From Candidatus Desulfofervidus auxilii (GTDB taxonomy: Bacteria > Desulfobacterota > Desulfofervidia > Desulfofervidales > Desulfofervidaceae), in NCBI RefSeq assembly GCF_001577525.1, contig NZ_CP013015.1:663909-727908 (forward strand): a stretch of 64,000 nucleotides of DNA, given 5' to 3'. Shown here one piece after another: positions 1 to 7,824 of the stretch. The notes under the pieces are model-generated. The model ran no database searches. It saw only the letters and a list, made by a program, of their open reading frames with translations, and was not told where the DNA came from. Position 1 is the stretch's first letter. Each line of letters begins with the position of its first letter. The translations under genes and the position numbers were made by a program.

Positions 1-638
1 CCAATCATCTTTATTTTAAGTAAAGCTCCCATAGTAAGTCCCTTATATCTCGAAAAATCAGGATACCTTACCAGAAGCCTCAACATCTTCTTGCTGTCTG
101 TATCACCAATCTCTAATATCTCAGGACATACTTCTAATAGCCTTTTTCGAAGCCTGTTTTGCAACCTTATCTTCTCATCTATCAGGGTTTGTTGATGCCG
201 AGACAGAATCTTTAACTTTTCATTGATTTTTGTTGCCTTCTCTACCGCAATGAATGCCTTTTCATTTTCAGCGTCTAAATAATCTCTTAATTTCAGCATT
301 TTTGCTAACATTTTTGCGTCCCTTTTATCGTTACGCCATTCTGCCCCAAATACATTCCGAAATTGTTTTAATTTTAAATTATCTACATTGTATAAGGTGA
401 ATCCGCTCTCTATAAGTATCCGATCAAATGGTGCTCCGTATCCATTCTTTCCTTCAATTGCAAATGATATTATCCCACCTTCTCTTTTCTCAATCTCTCT
501 AAATTCTCTAACTGCCTTATAAAATTCACTGAATTTGTGTGCTATCTTCTGGTCATACAAAATCTGTTCTTCATCATCCATGATAATTATGTGATGATTA
601 TCACTGCCAATATCGATTCCTCCAGATAACCTTTTCAC
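1..638 (-). CDS. IS110-family DEDD transposase/recombinase (N-terminal 212 residues)
   Basis: An open frame starts at a GTG with a strong ribosome site (GGAGGGTGAGG) and stays open to the window edge. The N-terminus reads KRLSGGIDIGSDNHHI, the first RuvC-like strand with the catalytic Asp. FAIEGKNGYG carries the Glu motif, and NDKRDAKMLAKML matches the third acidic motif of the DEDD domain. A helical linker follows, with QQTLIDEKIRLQNRLRKRL. This layout is the IS110 family catalytic domain. The C-terminal serine-containing Tnp20 domain would lie outside the window. The enzyme recombines DNA using an RNA guide encoded by the same element. No frameshift is seen in the visible part, so it may be active. 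Confidence 0.9.
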   Translation of the reverse strand, partial: MKRLSGGIDIGSDNHHIIIMDDEEQILYDQKIAHKFSEFYKAVREFREIEKREGGIISFAIEGKNGYGAPFDRILIESGFTLYNVDNLKLKQFRNVFGAEWRNDKRDAKMLAKMLKLRDYLDAENEKAFIAVEKATKINEKLKILSRHQQTLIDEKIRLQNRLRKRLLEVCPEILEIGDTDSKKMLRLLVRYPDFSRYKGLTMGALLKIKMI

Positions 639-667
639 GCCTCACCCTCCTTTATGTTTGATATTTT

Positions 668-815
668 ATGGCTCTGCCAATACCTTTATCCCGTCTATAA
701 TAGCCACTTAAAGGCACCTTTCCATTAGACAGGGTATTGGCAGGAGAACATCCGGCAATTCAAACCGAGTCACAATAATTCAACATTATTGACTGACCCC
801 GTTAGCCACAAATGT
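668..815 (-). ncRNA. predicted IS110 bridge RNA (target and donor loops)
   Basis: On the minus strand this non-coding end folds into two consecutive looped hairpins. In the first, GGC(t)AA pairs with TTGCC at the base, an internal loop follows, and a CAATAAT/ATTATTG tip (773-779 with 785-791) closes it. The two sides of the internal loop read GGGGTCA (800-794) and GGTTTGA (766-760). Together they describe GGGGTCAAACC on both strands, which is the uninterrupted insertion site preserved at 52146-52156 and 52758-52768. The second hairpin has a 10-bp base stem (675-684 with 733-742) and contains ATTATAGA, complementary to the element's own first bases TCTATAAT (900-893). This is the target-loop/donor-loop arrangement of bridge RNAs. 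Ends are approximate; the fold was made by eye. Confidence 0.75.
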
Positions 816-898
816 TCCCCTAGCCATTTATCATTTATATCACATAAAGAAGGCTTCTTAATTTCATTCCCTATTTTTTACTCTCACTTTTAATTATA

Positions 899-1051
899 GA
901 CCCCAATTCCACTACATTTGACTATTTCATTTCCTCACTATTTCACTACTCACTGATTTAATGTTTTGGCATTTAGACATTTGGATTTCATTTGGTATTT
1001 GGATTTTTTCTTTTTATTAAATTACTTATGGCCTGACTTTGACGTAGTCCT
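899..1051 (-). mobile_element. MITE-like inverted-repeat element, copy 1 (interrupted by the IS110 element)
   Basis: The right side ends in ACTTTGACGTAGTCCT, the terminal inverted repeat found at both ends of the copy at 21.9 kb. The inside (AT-rich words such as CATTTGGATTT, ATGTTTTGGCATTTAGACA, GACCCCAATTCCACTACA) matches the reverse complement of the copies at 52.0 and 52.6 kb. The match breaks at 899 within GGAATTGGGGTC, where the IS110 left end begins. The rest of the copy should lie past the far end of the IS, outside the window. No protein is encoded. Confidence 0.75.
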
Positions 1052-1072
1052 GAGATACAATAGCAGGGATAC

Positions 1073-1101
1073 GGCCCCCAAACATACAGGGGGCCTTTTT
1101 T
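1073..1101 (+). terminator. strong GC hairpin followed by T run
   Basis: GGCCCCC (1073-1079) pairs with GGGGGCC (1089-1095) across a 9-base loop and is followed by TTTTTT. It is a textbook intrinsic terminator for rightward transcription, so it would stop transcripts leaving the mobile elements before they run antisense into the qrc operon. It starts right at the 3' end of the leftward qrcD gene, and its stem may also end that transcript, although no U run follows in that direction. Confidence 0.7.
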
Positions 1102-1103
1102 AT

Positions 1104-2339
1104 TTAAGGGTTGAGTTCTCTTTCTTGAGGAAAAACTGGCAGATAACGATAAGAGAGAGAGACTACAATTACTCCTAGAGCCACTGGCATAACGGTAGTA
1201 GCCACTTCTTGCCAACTGGGTGAATACAATACCCATTTATCAAAGGGATAAGTAGGAATACCCCAGGCTACAACAGTAAACACAAAACGGTTAATTAAAA
1301 TACCAATGCAGTTAAAAAAGGCACCTAAAATCAACCAGAATTCCTTTTTTCTTAGGGCAGGACAAATCAAAATTAAGGCAGGAACAATTCCAAAAATACC
1401 TAATTCAGCTACTAACCACCACATTCCATAAGGACCAAACCATCCTTGATAAAGTTCGGTTATGGTCATACCTTTTTGAGGTAAGATATAGGTTGCCCAA
1501 TACAAGGTATCCCAAGATTTGAAAACTAAATATACACAAAGTAAAATACCTGAAATCTTACCTAAGAGTTCTAATACATCATATTTCACTAACTTCCTTT
1601 TAGTTACCTTTTGCAAAATCCAAGTGCAAAGTAAGGTAAAAGAAGGACCTGCAGCAATGGCTGAGAGGATAAATAAGAAAAATGTCCAAGGCCAGACAAA
1701 GAAACCTTCTCTAAAGGTAAATGGCCGGCTATAAAGAACACCAGGCACACCTCCCAAAGAGCCTTGATGAAAGAAAGACAGAAAGGTTCCTACAGCCGCA
1801 AAAATTACCATGTATTCGTGTAAATTATGACTAAAAATATGAATAAACTTATTTTTTTGTAACTGAATATTTTCCAAAACAAGGGGTAAATACTCAATAC
1901 AAAGGACTAAAAAATAGGTACTAATACAAAAGGCCACTTCTGTTAACATAGAGTGAACATTAGGGTACCAAAATATGTGCCAAGCCCTTAATGGTTGGCC
2001 TACATCAATGGCTAAAATTAACAAAGCACTACCATAACACAGCCAGCCAACCACTACCGCCATATTGATAATATTTTTTAATTTATCTATACCTACTATA
2101 TATCTCAAGAAACCAGAGAAGAAGGCACCTGCCCCTAAAGCAATCACCCCTAAATCTGCCCAAATCCAAAGAGCAAATCCATAGTAGTTGTTCATATTGG
2201 TCTGATTCAGCCCTTTACCCCAACAAAGGGCCAGGCCATAGAGTCCCCATAGGACTACTAATCCCCAAAAGGAGACCCAAATAATAAACTTCTTAAAACC
2301 ACACCTCTTTACTCCTGGCGGAATTAAGGCAGCATCCAT
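1104..2339 (-). CDS. qrcD: QrcD, NrfD-like membrane subunit of the quinone reductase complex
   Basis: The 411-residue protein consists mostly of hydrophobic helices (about ten), with the NrfD/PsrC family pattern. Visible segments include FIIWVSFWGLVVLWGLYGLALCWG near residue 20 and paired helices to the C-terminus. In the Qrc complex of sulfate reducers this subunit holds the menaquinone site and passes electrons, received from periplasmic cytochromes, to the quinone pool. It is the last gene of a four-gene operon with 11-16 base gaps, has a clear ribosome site (AAGGAGAAG), and its neighbours identify the complex. Assignment rests on family and gene order. Other NrfD-containing complexes are less likely because of the linked multihaem cytochrome. 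Confidence 0.85.
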   Translation of the reverse strand: MDAALIPPGVKRCGFKKFIIWVSFWGLVVLWGLYGLALCWGKGLNQTNMNNYYGFALWIWADLGVIALGAGAFFSGFLRYIVGIDKLKNIINMAVVVGWLCYGSALLILAIDVGQPLRAWHIFWYPNVHSMLTEVAFCISTYFLVLCIEYLPLVLENIQLQKNKFIHIFSHNLHEYMVIFAAVGTFLSFFHQGSLGGVPGVLYSRPFTFREGFFVWPWTFFLFILSAIAAGPSFTLLCTWILQKVTKRKLVKYDVLELLGKISGILLCVYLVFKSWDTLYWATYILPQKGMTITELYQGWFGPYGMWWLVAELGIFGIVPALILICPALRKKEFWLILGAFFNCIGILINRFVFTVVAWGIPTYPFDKWVLYSPSWQEVATTVMPVALGVIVVSLSYRYLPVFPQERELNP

Positions 2340-2350
2340 CTTACTTCTCC

Positions 2351-3130
2351 TTATTCATGAGATTGTTTTTTATTTTGTGTTTCTAAATACCAATCTGTCT
2401 GGCGTTTTACCCATTCATGCTTACTTAAATAATAAACACTGGGGTGGGTGCCATATTTCTCTAAAAGTCTAAAGGCATAAGGACTTTTAATCAGTTTTGC
2501 TACTTTACTTTCTGGGTCCTTAATATTACCAAAATACATGGCCTTTGTGGGACAGGCTTCTACACAGGCAGGCACATATTCACCCTCTTTAAGTATCACT
2601 CTTCCCTCAGTTATAGCTTTATCTCTAGCCCTTTGATAGCGATGATTACAAAAATTGCACTTTTCTACTACACCCCTCATCCGGGTGGAGACATCAGGAT
2701 TAAAACCTCTCTCAGTGCCTTCAGGATACTTTGGATCCCACCAATTGAACACCCGTGCATGATAAGGACAGGCAGCCATACAGTACCGACAGCCAAAGCA
2801 ACGTGGATAAATTTGACTTACTACTCCCTTTGCATCTTTGTCAGTGGCCATTGCTGGACATACATGAACGCAGATAGCATGGTCACAATGCATACATGGT
2901 CTAGGGATATAAGCTACCTTTGTTTTGGGAAACGGTTCTCCATTAGTAATACGGTAAATAACCAGCCAATTCAAACTTAGATATTTATCTGTCTCATCTG
3001 TCCTCACAGGAATATTGTTTTCCTGAGAACAGGCAATAGCACAAGCCCCACACCCAGTGCATTTATCAATATCAATCACCATTACATATTTTTCTGCATG
3101 ACTACCTTGATGTTCATGATTGTGTTCCAT
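2351..3130 (-). CDS. qrcC: QrcC, periplasmic iron-sulfur subunit
   Basis: The 259-residue ferredoxin-type protein has four cluster motifs: CTGCGACAIAC near residue 24, CMHCDHAICVHVCP near 79, CFGCRYCMAACP near 110 and CNFCN near 159 with a final CVEACP. This is the usual four-cluster electron wire of the DMSO-reductase superfamily. It should carry electrons between the QrcB and cytochrome side and the QrcD quinone site. It has no signal peptide of its own; the His-rich N-terminus (MEHNHEHQGSHAEK) is notable. Export presumably happens together with the Tat-tagged QrcB. The gene lies between qrcB and qrcD with short gaps and a good ribosome site. Confidence 0.88.
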   Translation of the reverse strand: MEHNHEHQGSHAEKYVMVIDIDKCTGCGACAIACSQENNIPVRTDETDKYLSLNWLVIYRITNGEPFPKTKVAYIPRPCMHCDHAICVHVCPAMATDKDAKGVVSQIYPRCFGCRYCMAACPYHARVFNWWDPKYPEGTERGFNPDVSTRMRGVVEKCNFCNHRYQRARDKAITEGRVILKEGEYVPACVEACPTKAMYFGNIKDPESKVAKLIKSPYAFRLLEKYGTHPSVYYLSKHEWVKRQTDWYLETQNKKQSHE

Positions 3131-3145
3131 AGCTTCCCTTCCTTT

Positions 3146-5431
3146 TTATATTTTTACCAGATTGGCTTTAGCCATGGCCCATGTGGCTATACCACTAATT
3201 TTTTCTTCGGTATAGCCTAACAACCGATGGGCATTTACTCCTTTACCTGCTAAATATTCATCATAGGCAGAATGCCCCAATCCTAAAGGCATAGCTATTA
3301 ATCCAGGCATAATTCCCTCAAAAATATGCGCTCTCACCTTTGCCTCACCAAATGGTGTCTTAAGCCTCACCTTATCTCCTTCAGCCAATTTATATTTAGC
3401 GGCAGTTTCAGGATGAATTTCTACTAACAAATCATTCTTTTTCAATAGAGTAGGAGGTAGAGCCTTCATCATATAAGGAGAGCTAGCTATATATCCTCCT
3501 GTAAGCATTAATGTTTCGTAAGAAATGAGAGTGAGTGGGTATTCTTCTAAAGAACCTTCCAATTCCCAAGCTTCATAATGAGGTAAAGAGGCCTTTTGAG
3601 ATAAATATAAAGCACTAAATTTGCTAGGAAGGAATTCAAATTTGCCGGTTTTTGTTTGGAAACCAACTTTTTTAACCTCAGGGTTAAACCAAACTCCCTG
3701 TGATAATTTTTCCCACATGGTGTTAAAATCCCTAGGTAGTGCGGAAACCTGGGATGAAGCTAATTTCCCTTCTCCTGTGTCATAAATCTTTTTGGCCACT
3801 GTCTTTAATATTTCTTTAAAGCTCCCCCATGGCAATGCTTGAGCGGTATTATCACTGATTTTTTTACTTATAGTAAGGATTATATCCCCTGGATGTTTTG
3901 TATCATATAAATTCTGAGTTGCTGGTTTAGAAACACCAAATATCGGATATGGCCAACCTTTAGGGGTAGTAATTCCATTCCATGTTTCCAGATAAAAAGG
4001 AGTAGGTAAAACCAAGTTTGCTTGTTGGGCAGTTTCAGTCCAGAAAGTGCTAAAGACCACTACAAAGGGAATTTTTTTAACTGCCTTCACAAACAAATCT
4101 GGTTGAGAAGCTGCATAGCAAGGGTTGGCTTCAAAGATTAATAAGGCATTTATAGGATATTTGGGCTCAGTGGTCAGATTAAAGGCAAATTGGTGCAACA
4201 TACTGGTAGCTAGAGAATATTTCTTGCTTCTGACCTGGTCAATACGGTCCATTTTTAATGATTCTGTAGCCGTAGTATCTAAATTTAATTCGGGCCACCA
4301 GGTTTCAGCAATTTCATTAAAGCAAATCACTCCACCCTTTTTATTAATATTTCCTACTAAGGCATTGAGGGCATGAATAGCCATTACTTCATAAAGGCCA
4401 CAAGGTATATTCCCCTTTCCTTTTTCCCATATAGCCAATGGACTTTTTGCTTGAGCAAATTCTTTAGCAATCCTTTTAATATCATTTATATTTACACCGG
4501 TAATGTTAGCTACTGCTTTTGGGGAATATTCTTTTAAAACCAACTCTTTAAAGGTATCAAAGCTATGAGTTGAATTAGAAACAAAATCCTGGTTATAAAT
4601 ACCTTCTTTAATGATTATATGGGCAAATCCTAAGGCCAGAGCTGCTTCGGTACCAGGTTTAATAGGTAATAATTCATGGGCCTTGGCAGCAGTGTCAGAT
4701 AGACGTGGCTCTATCTGAACTATCTTGGCCTTTGTTTTAAGAGAATTAGCATAAACTCTTTGCATCCTTACCGGCACACTCCAGCCTTCTAATAACTGGC
4801 TCCCAAAACTAAGAATATAATCTGCATTTTCTAAATCAAATCCCACATGTCCCTTATGCCCTTGCATTAATTCCATCGCCAATGAAGAGGCATCGTCTGC
4901 AGAAGGCATCTTTAAATAATTAGGTGTGCCATATGATTGACAAAATCTTTTTATTAAATCTGACATCAAACCACGACCATAACCATCTATACAGGCTAAG
5001 GTATAACTTTCTCTCTTTTCACGAAATTCTCTTAATTTTTGAGCTAAAATATCTAACGCTTCATCCCACTCTATCTCTTTCCACCTTCCATTTTCCTGCT
5101 TAAGGGGTTTCCTCACTCTTCTTTTTTCTCCATACAAGAGCTGGACACTAGATGCACCCAAGGGACACAATCCACCTTGATTTATGGGATTGACCAAATC
5201 TCCTTTCACACTCACTACCCGATTATCGATCTTCCGCACTCTTAATCCACATCCCCCAGGGCAAAGCTGACACAAGGCCTTAGTCCAAGATTCTTCTCCA
5301 TCAGGGGCTTGGTAGGTCCAACGCTGGCTAAATAAGACCATTTCATCCGCTATTCTCCAGGGTAAAGGAGAAAAAACGGCTCCTAAAGCACCACCTACCA
5401 CAAATTGTAAAAATTCTCGTCTTGTCAACAT
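3146..5431 (-). CDS. qrcB: QrcB, Tat-exported molybdopterin-oxidoreductase-family subunit
   Basis: The 761-residue protein starts with a twin-arginine signal (LTRREFLQFVVGGALGAVF). An N-terminal 4Fe-4S motif follows (CQLCPGGCGLRV, then GGLCPLG), then the full molybdopterin-family fold with the C-terminal MopB domain (LVEIHPETAAKYKLAEGD). In the characterised Qrc complex this subunit contains no bound molybdenum and acts structurally or as an electron relay. Whether that holds here cannot be seen from sequence. It is placed between the cytochrome and ferredoxin genes in the usual Qrc order ABCD. Confidence 0.88.
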   Translation of the reverse strand: MLTRREFLQFVVGGALGAVFSPLPWRIADEMVLFSQRWTYQAPDGEESWTKALCQLCPGGCGLRVRKIDNRVVSVKGDLVNPINQGGLCPLGASSVQLLYGEKRRVRKPLKQENGRWKEIEWDEALDILAQKLREFREKRESYTLACIDGYGRGLMSDLIKRFCQSYGTPNYLKMPSADDASSLAMELMQGHKGHVGFDLENADYILSFGSQLLEGWSVPVRMQRVYANSLKTKAKIVQIEPRLSDTAAKAHELLPIKPGTEAALALGFAHIIIKEGIYNQDFVSNSTHSFDTFKELVLKEYSPKAVANITGVNINDIKRIAKEFAQAKSPLAIWEKGKGNIPCGLYEVMAIHALNALVGNINKKGGVICFNEIAETWWPELNLDTTATESLKMDRIDQVRSKKYSLATSMLHQFAFNLTTEPKYPINALLIFEANPCYAASQPDLFVKAVKKIPFVVVFSTFWTETAQQANLVLPTPFYLETWNGITTPKGWPYPIFGVSKPATQNLYDTKHPGDIILTISKKISDNTAQALPWGSFKEILKTVAKKIYDTGEGKLASSQVSALPRDFNTMWEKLSQGVWFNPEVKKVGFQTKTGKFEFLPSKFSALYLSQKASLPHYEAWELEGSLEEYPLTLISYETLMLTGGYIASSPYMMKALPPTLLKKNDLLVEIHPETAAKYKLAEGDKVRLKTPFGEAKVRAHIFEGIMPGLIAMPLGLGHSAYDEYLAGKGVNAHRLLGYTEEKISGIATWAMAKANLVKI

Positions 5432-5441
5432 ATCCTATCTC

Positions 5442-6014
5442 CTATTTATGACAAGTAAAACAATAATTTGGGGCATCAAATTTTTTATGGCATCTCATAC
5501 ACTTTTCCATTACAATTACTGTGTGTTGAGGATATTTAGAGAGTTTTGAATACACATATACTGGTGGTTTATCATTATAACCCATTTCACCATGACACCT
5601 TCTACATTTAAAACCAGCTATTTTTAAGTGGGCGGCATGCGAAAAAAATACATTCTTTGGTTGTTTAGAATAGATAAGCCAAGGAATTTCCTTTTGTGTC
5701 TCTACAAATTTTTTAATAAAATGGGCCTCTTCCTTAGTTTCCCCCTGAGGTTCCTCATGACATTCTACACATTTAGCTAATTTAGGCACACCTGACCATT
5801 TTCCATTGGGTTTTAAATAATGGCAATCTTCACAAGCCATTTCCGCTTGCTTTACATGGACATTGTGATTGAAAGAAACAGGCTGAGTTTTTTTCCCATA
5901 AAGAGGGGGAACCGCAAAATGGTTACCAAAAAAGAACCATCCTACTAAGAACGAGATAATAAAGCCTACTATAAGTGCCCCCCAACCTCCCTTTCTTTCC
6001 TTTTCTTCAGACAT
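5442..6014 (-). CDS. qrcA: QrcA, membrane-anchored multihaem cytochrome c
   Basis: The 190-residue protein has an uncleaved N-terminal membrane anchor (GGWGALIVGFIISFLVGWFFFG) and five CXXCH haem motifs: CEDCH, CVECH, CRRCH, CMRCH and CFTCH. Qrc cytochromes are usually described with six haems, so this one has one canonical motif fewer, or one haem with a non-standard site. It should accept electrons from soluble periplasmic cytochrome c3 and pass them into the complex. It is the first gene of the operon and has an AGGAG ribosome site. Confidence 0.85.
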   Translation of the reverse strand: MSEEKERKGGWGALIVGFIISFLVGWFFFGNHFAVPPLYGKKTQPVSFNHNVHVKQAEMACEDCHYLKPNGKWSGVPKLAKCVECHEEPQGETKEEAHFIKKFVETQKEIPWLIYSKQPKNVFFSHAAHLKIAGFKCRRCHGEMGYNDKPPVYVYSKLSKYPQHTVIVMEKCMRCHKKFDAPNYCFTCHK

Positions 6015-6066
6015 ATTTAACTCCTGAAATTTTAAGGTAAAATAGATTTTAGCCTTATTTACCCTT

Positions 6067-6098
6067 ATTATAAAGTTTTGTCAAGGAAAAAAATTAAA
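6067..6098 (-). promoter_or_regulatory. qrcA: possible sigma-70 promoter region of qrcABCD
   Basis: On the minus strand a TATAAT hexamer (6072-6067) lies about 50 bases before qrcA. A TTGACA is also present (6084-6079), but it is too close to serve as the -35 of that TATAAT. The whole stretch is very AT-rich, so the exact promoter is uncertain. Confidence 0.35.
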
Positions 6099-6163
6099 AT
6101 TTTCTTTTTTATAAAAAATCACCTTCTCACCTCTATAAAATAGGTAAAATCTGGGACATTTCA

Positions 6164-6192
6164 TTGACATTACTCAAATACCAGCTTATATT
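6164..6192 (+). promoter_or_regulatory. sigma-70 promoter of the universal stress protein gene
   Basis: TTGACA (6164-6169), a 17-base spacer and TATATT (6187-6192) match the housekeeping consensus with ideal spacing. The start point would be near 6200, leaving a leader of about 45 bases before the gene at 6244. Confidence 0.6.
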
Positions 6193-6243
6193 TTCATTTA
6201 TTGGTTTTTAAAAAATATTGAAGTAAAAAAGACAGGTGATTGA

Positions 6244-7131
6244 ATGTTAACAAAAATCCTTTTCCCCACAGATTTTTCAGCACAGGCAGAGAGGTTGATA
6301 GAAGCTCTGCCTGCCTTTCAGAAAGTAGGCACACAGGAAATTGTCCTTATTCATGTGGTAAACCCAGTAATTGCTTCAGATTGGCCTAATTTAAATACAA
6401 ATTTCCTCCTTGAGCTTCAAAACAATGCTTTGACTATTCTGAACAAGTGGGCAGAAAAACTTGAGCAAGATGGTTTTACTGTCCAAAGGAAAATAGAATT
6501 AGGCAACCCATTTAAAGAAATCTTAAGGGTGGCTGAAGAAACTCAAGCAAAATTGATTGTCATGGGAGCTCATGGCAAGGGTTTTGTGCAGGGTCTTATC
6601 TTAGGTAGTGTAACCAATAGGATATTAAAAAATAGCCCAATTCCAGTATTAGTGTATAAATTAAAAGTCATAGAAGTCTTTGACAAACCTACCTTTAATT
6701 TTGTAACTGAGCGTCTATTTGAAAAAATCCTCTTTCCTACAGATTGGTCCCCTTGTGCCATGGCTGCTATCCCTTACTTAATTCAGTTCAAATCAGGAGG
6801 AGTGCAAGAAATAATTGCCTGCCGCATTGTGGATGAAGATAAGGTAAGGGATGTCTCAGAAGAAAAATTAGCCCAGATTTTAGAAGAAAACGAAAAGAAT
6901 CTCGTTAAATTAAAGCACAATTTAGAAGCCCAAGATTTTAAAATTAAGCCCATTTTAAGAGTAGGGAAACCTGCCTTAGAAATCAATCGCATTGCTGACC
7001 AGGAGGGTGTCTCTCTTATTGTTATGGGCTATCATGGAAGAGGCTTTTTTAAAGGGATGTTCTTGGGAAGTGTTTCAACTAAGGTCTTAGAACTTAGCAA
7101 ACAGCCTATTTTGTTTGTTAGAGAAGAATGA
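6244..7131 (+). CDS. tandem universal stress protein (UspA family)
   Basis: The 295-residue protein is built of two UspA domains. Each begins with a KILFPTDFS or KILFPTDWS strand and ends with the ATP-binding signature: GAHGKGFVQGLILGSVTNRI near residue 108 and GYHGRGFFKGMFLGSVSTKV near 262. The two G-x2-G-x9-G-S/T motifs suggest both halves bind ATP. The role is general stress adaptation in the cytoplasm, with no specific partner known. The stop overlaps the start of the next gene (ATGA), so the two are translationally coupled. Confidence 0.88.
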   Translation: MLTKILFPTDFSAQAERLIEALPAFQKVGTQEIVLIHVVNPVIASDWPNLNTNFLLELQNNALTILNKWAEKLEQDGFTVQRKIELGNPFKEILRVAEETQAKLIVMGAHGKGFVQGLILGSVTNRILKNSPIPVLVYKLKVIEVFDKPTFNFVTERLFEKILFPTDWSPCAMAAIPYLIQFKSGGVQEIIACRIVDEDKVRDVSEEKLAQILEENEKNLVKLKHNLEAQDFKIKPILRVGKPALEINRIADQEGVSLIVMGYHGRGFFKGMFLGSVSTKVLELSKQPILFVREE

Positions 7132-7814
7132 AATTGGTCTTTTTTGATATAGATAATACCTTATTGAAAAGTTGTAAGACTCATAGTTTAGCCTTTATCA
7201 AAGCCATTGAGCAGGTATATAAAGTAAAATTAAATTGGGAAGAATTTAAAAAATATAATCTTCCAGGAATGACTGATCAGGAAATTATTTTATCTGTGTT
7301 AGAAAAGGCTGGAGTGCCAGAAAAAGTTATTCAAGAGAAACTGAAGGTCTGTATGAATAAAGTGGCCTATTTTTTCTCTGTTTTATTGCTAAATGAAAAG
7401 TTAACTTTATTGCCAGGAGTAAAGATGGCTTTAGAAAAGTTCAGAAAATCTGGGGTTTTTATGGGTATTGTTACTGGGAATTTAGAATCCATTGCTTGGG
7501 AAAAGTTGAAAAAGACAAAAATTGCTGAATATTTTGCCATAGGTGCATTTGGAAGTGACCATAAGGATAGAACAACCCTGGTAAATTTGGCATTGAAACG
7601 AGCCAAAAATTATTTTAACCACACATTTTCTCTTCATTCTACCTATCTTATTGGAGATACCCCCCGTGATATTATTGCTGGTAAAACAATTGGAGTAAAA
7701 ACCATTGCCGTAGCCACGGGGAGTTGTTCCAGAGAAAGCCTGCTTCAATTCCGGCCCGATTTGGTTTTAAATAACTTGGCAGAGAGCCAATTTTTTGATT
7801 TAGTCCTTAATTGA
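7128..7814 (+). CDS. HAD-family phosphatase (phosphoglycolate-phosphatase-like)
   Basis: The 228-residue protein starts with the HAD nucleophile motif FFDIDNTL (Asp 6 and Asp 8). It has a helical cap, a motif II Thr in GIVTGN near residue 109 and motif III/IV in [13 protein letters not shown] near 174. The size and cap type fit phosphoglycolate phosphatase/PpaX-like enzymes, but substrate specificity in this family cannot be read from sequence. It overlaps the stress-protein stop codon and is followed 10 bases later by argG. Confidence 0.75.
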   Translation: MKLVFFDIDNTLLKSCKTHSLAFIKAIEQVYKVKLNWEEFKKYNLPGMTDQEIILSVLEKAGVPEKVIQEKLKVCMNKVAYFFSVLLLNEKLTLLPGVKMALEKFRKSGVFMGIVTGNLESIAWEKLKKTKIAEYFAIGAFGSDHKDRTTLVNLALKRAKNYFNHTFSLHSTYLIGDTPRDIIAGKTIGVKTIAVATGSCSRESLLQFRPDLVLNNLAESQFFDLVLN

Positions 7815-7824
7815 GGAAAGGAAG

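Larger units (their letters stand above)
1..898 (-). mobile_element. IS110-family insertion sequence, left-end part (continues beyond the window)
   Basis: The element reads leftward: left end at about 898, then roughly 260 bases of structured non-coding DNA, then the transposase gene running off the window edge. The left boundary is set by comparison. Bases 899-1051 match an inverted-repeat element present whole at 52.0 and 52.6 kb, and the match stops abruptly at 898/899, in the middle of that element. The order left end, non-coding RNA region, transposase is that of the IS110 group proper (not IS1111, where the RNA lies downstream). The right end is outside the window, so completeness cannot be judged. 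Confidence 0.85.

Noticed and set aside
966-1178. Open frame of 70 codons on the plus strand overlapping the qrcD end
   Set aside because: It runs through a mobile-element copy and a terminator hairpin and is antisense to qrcD; no ribosome site or domain.
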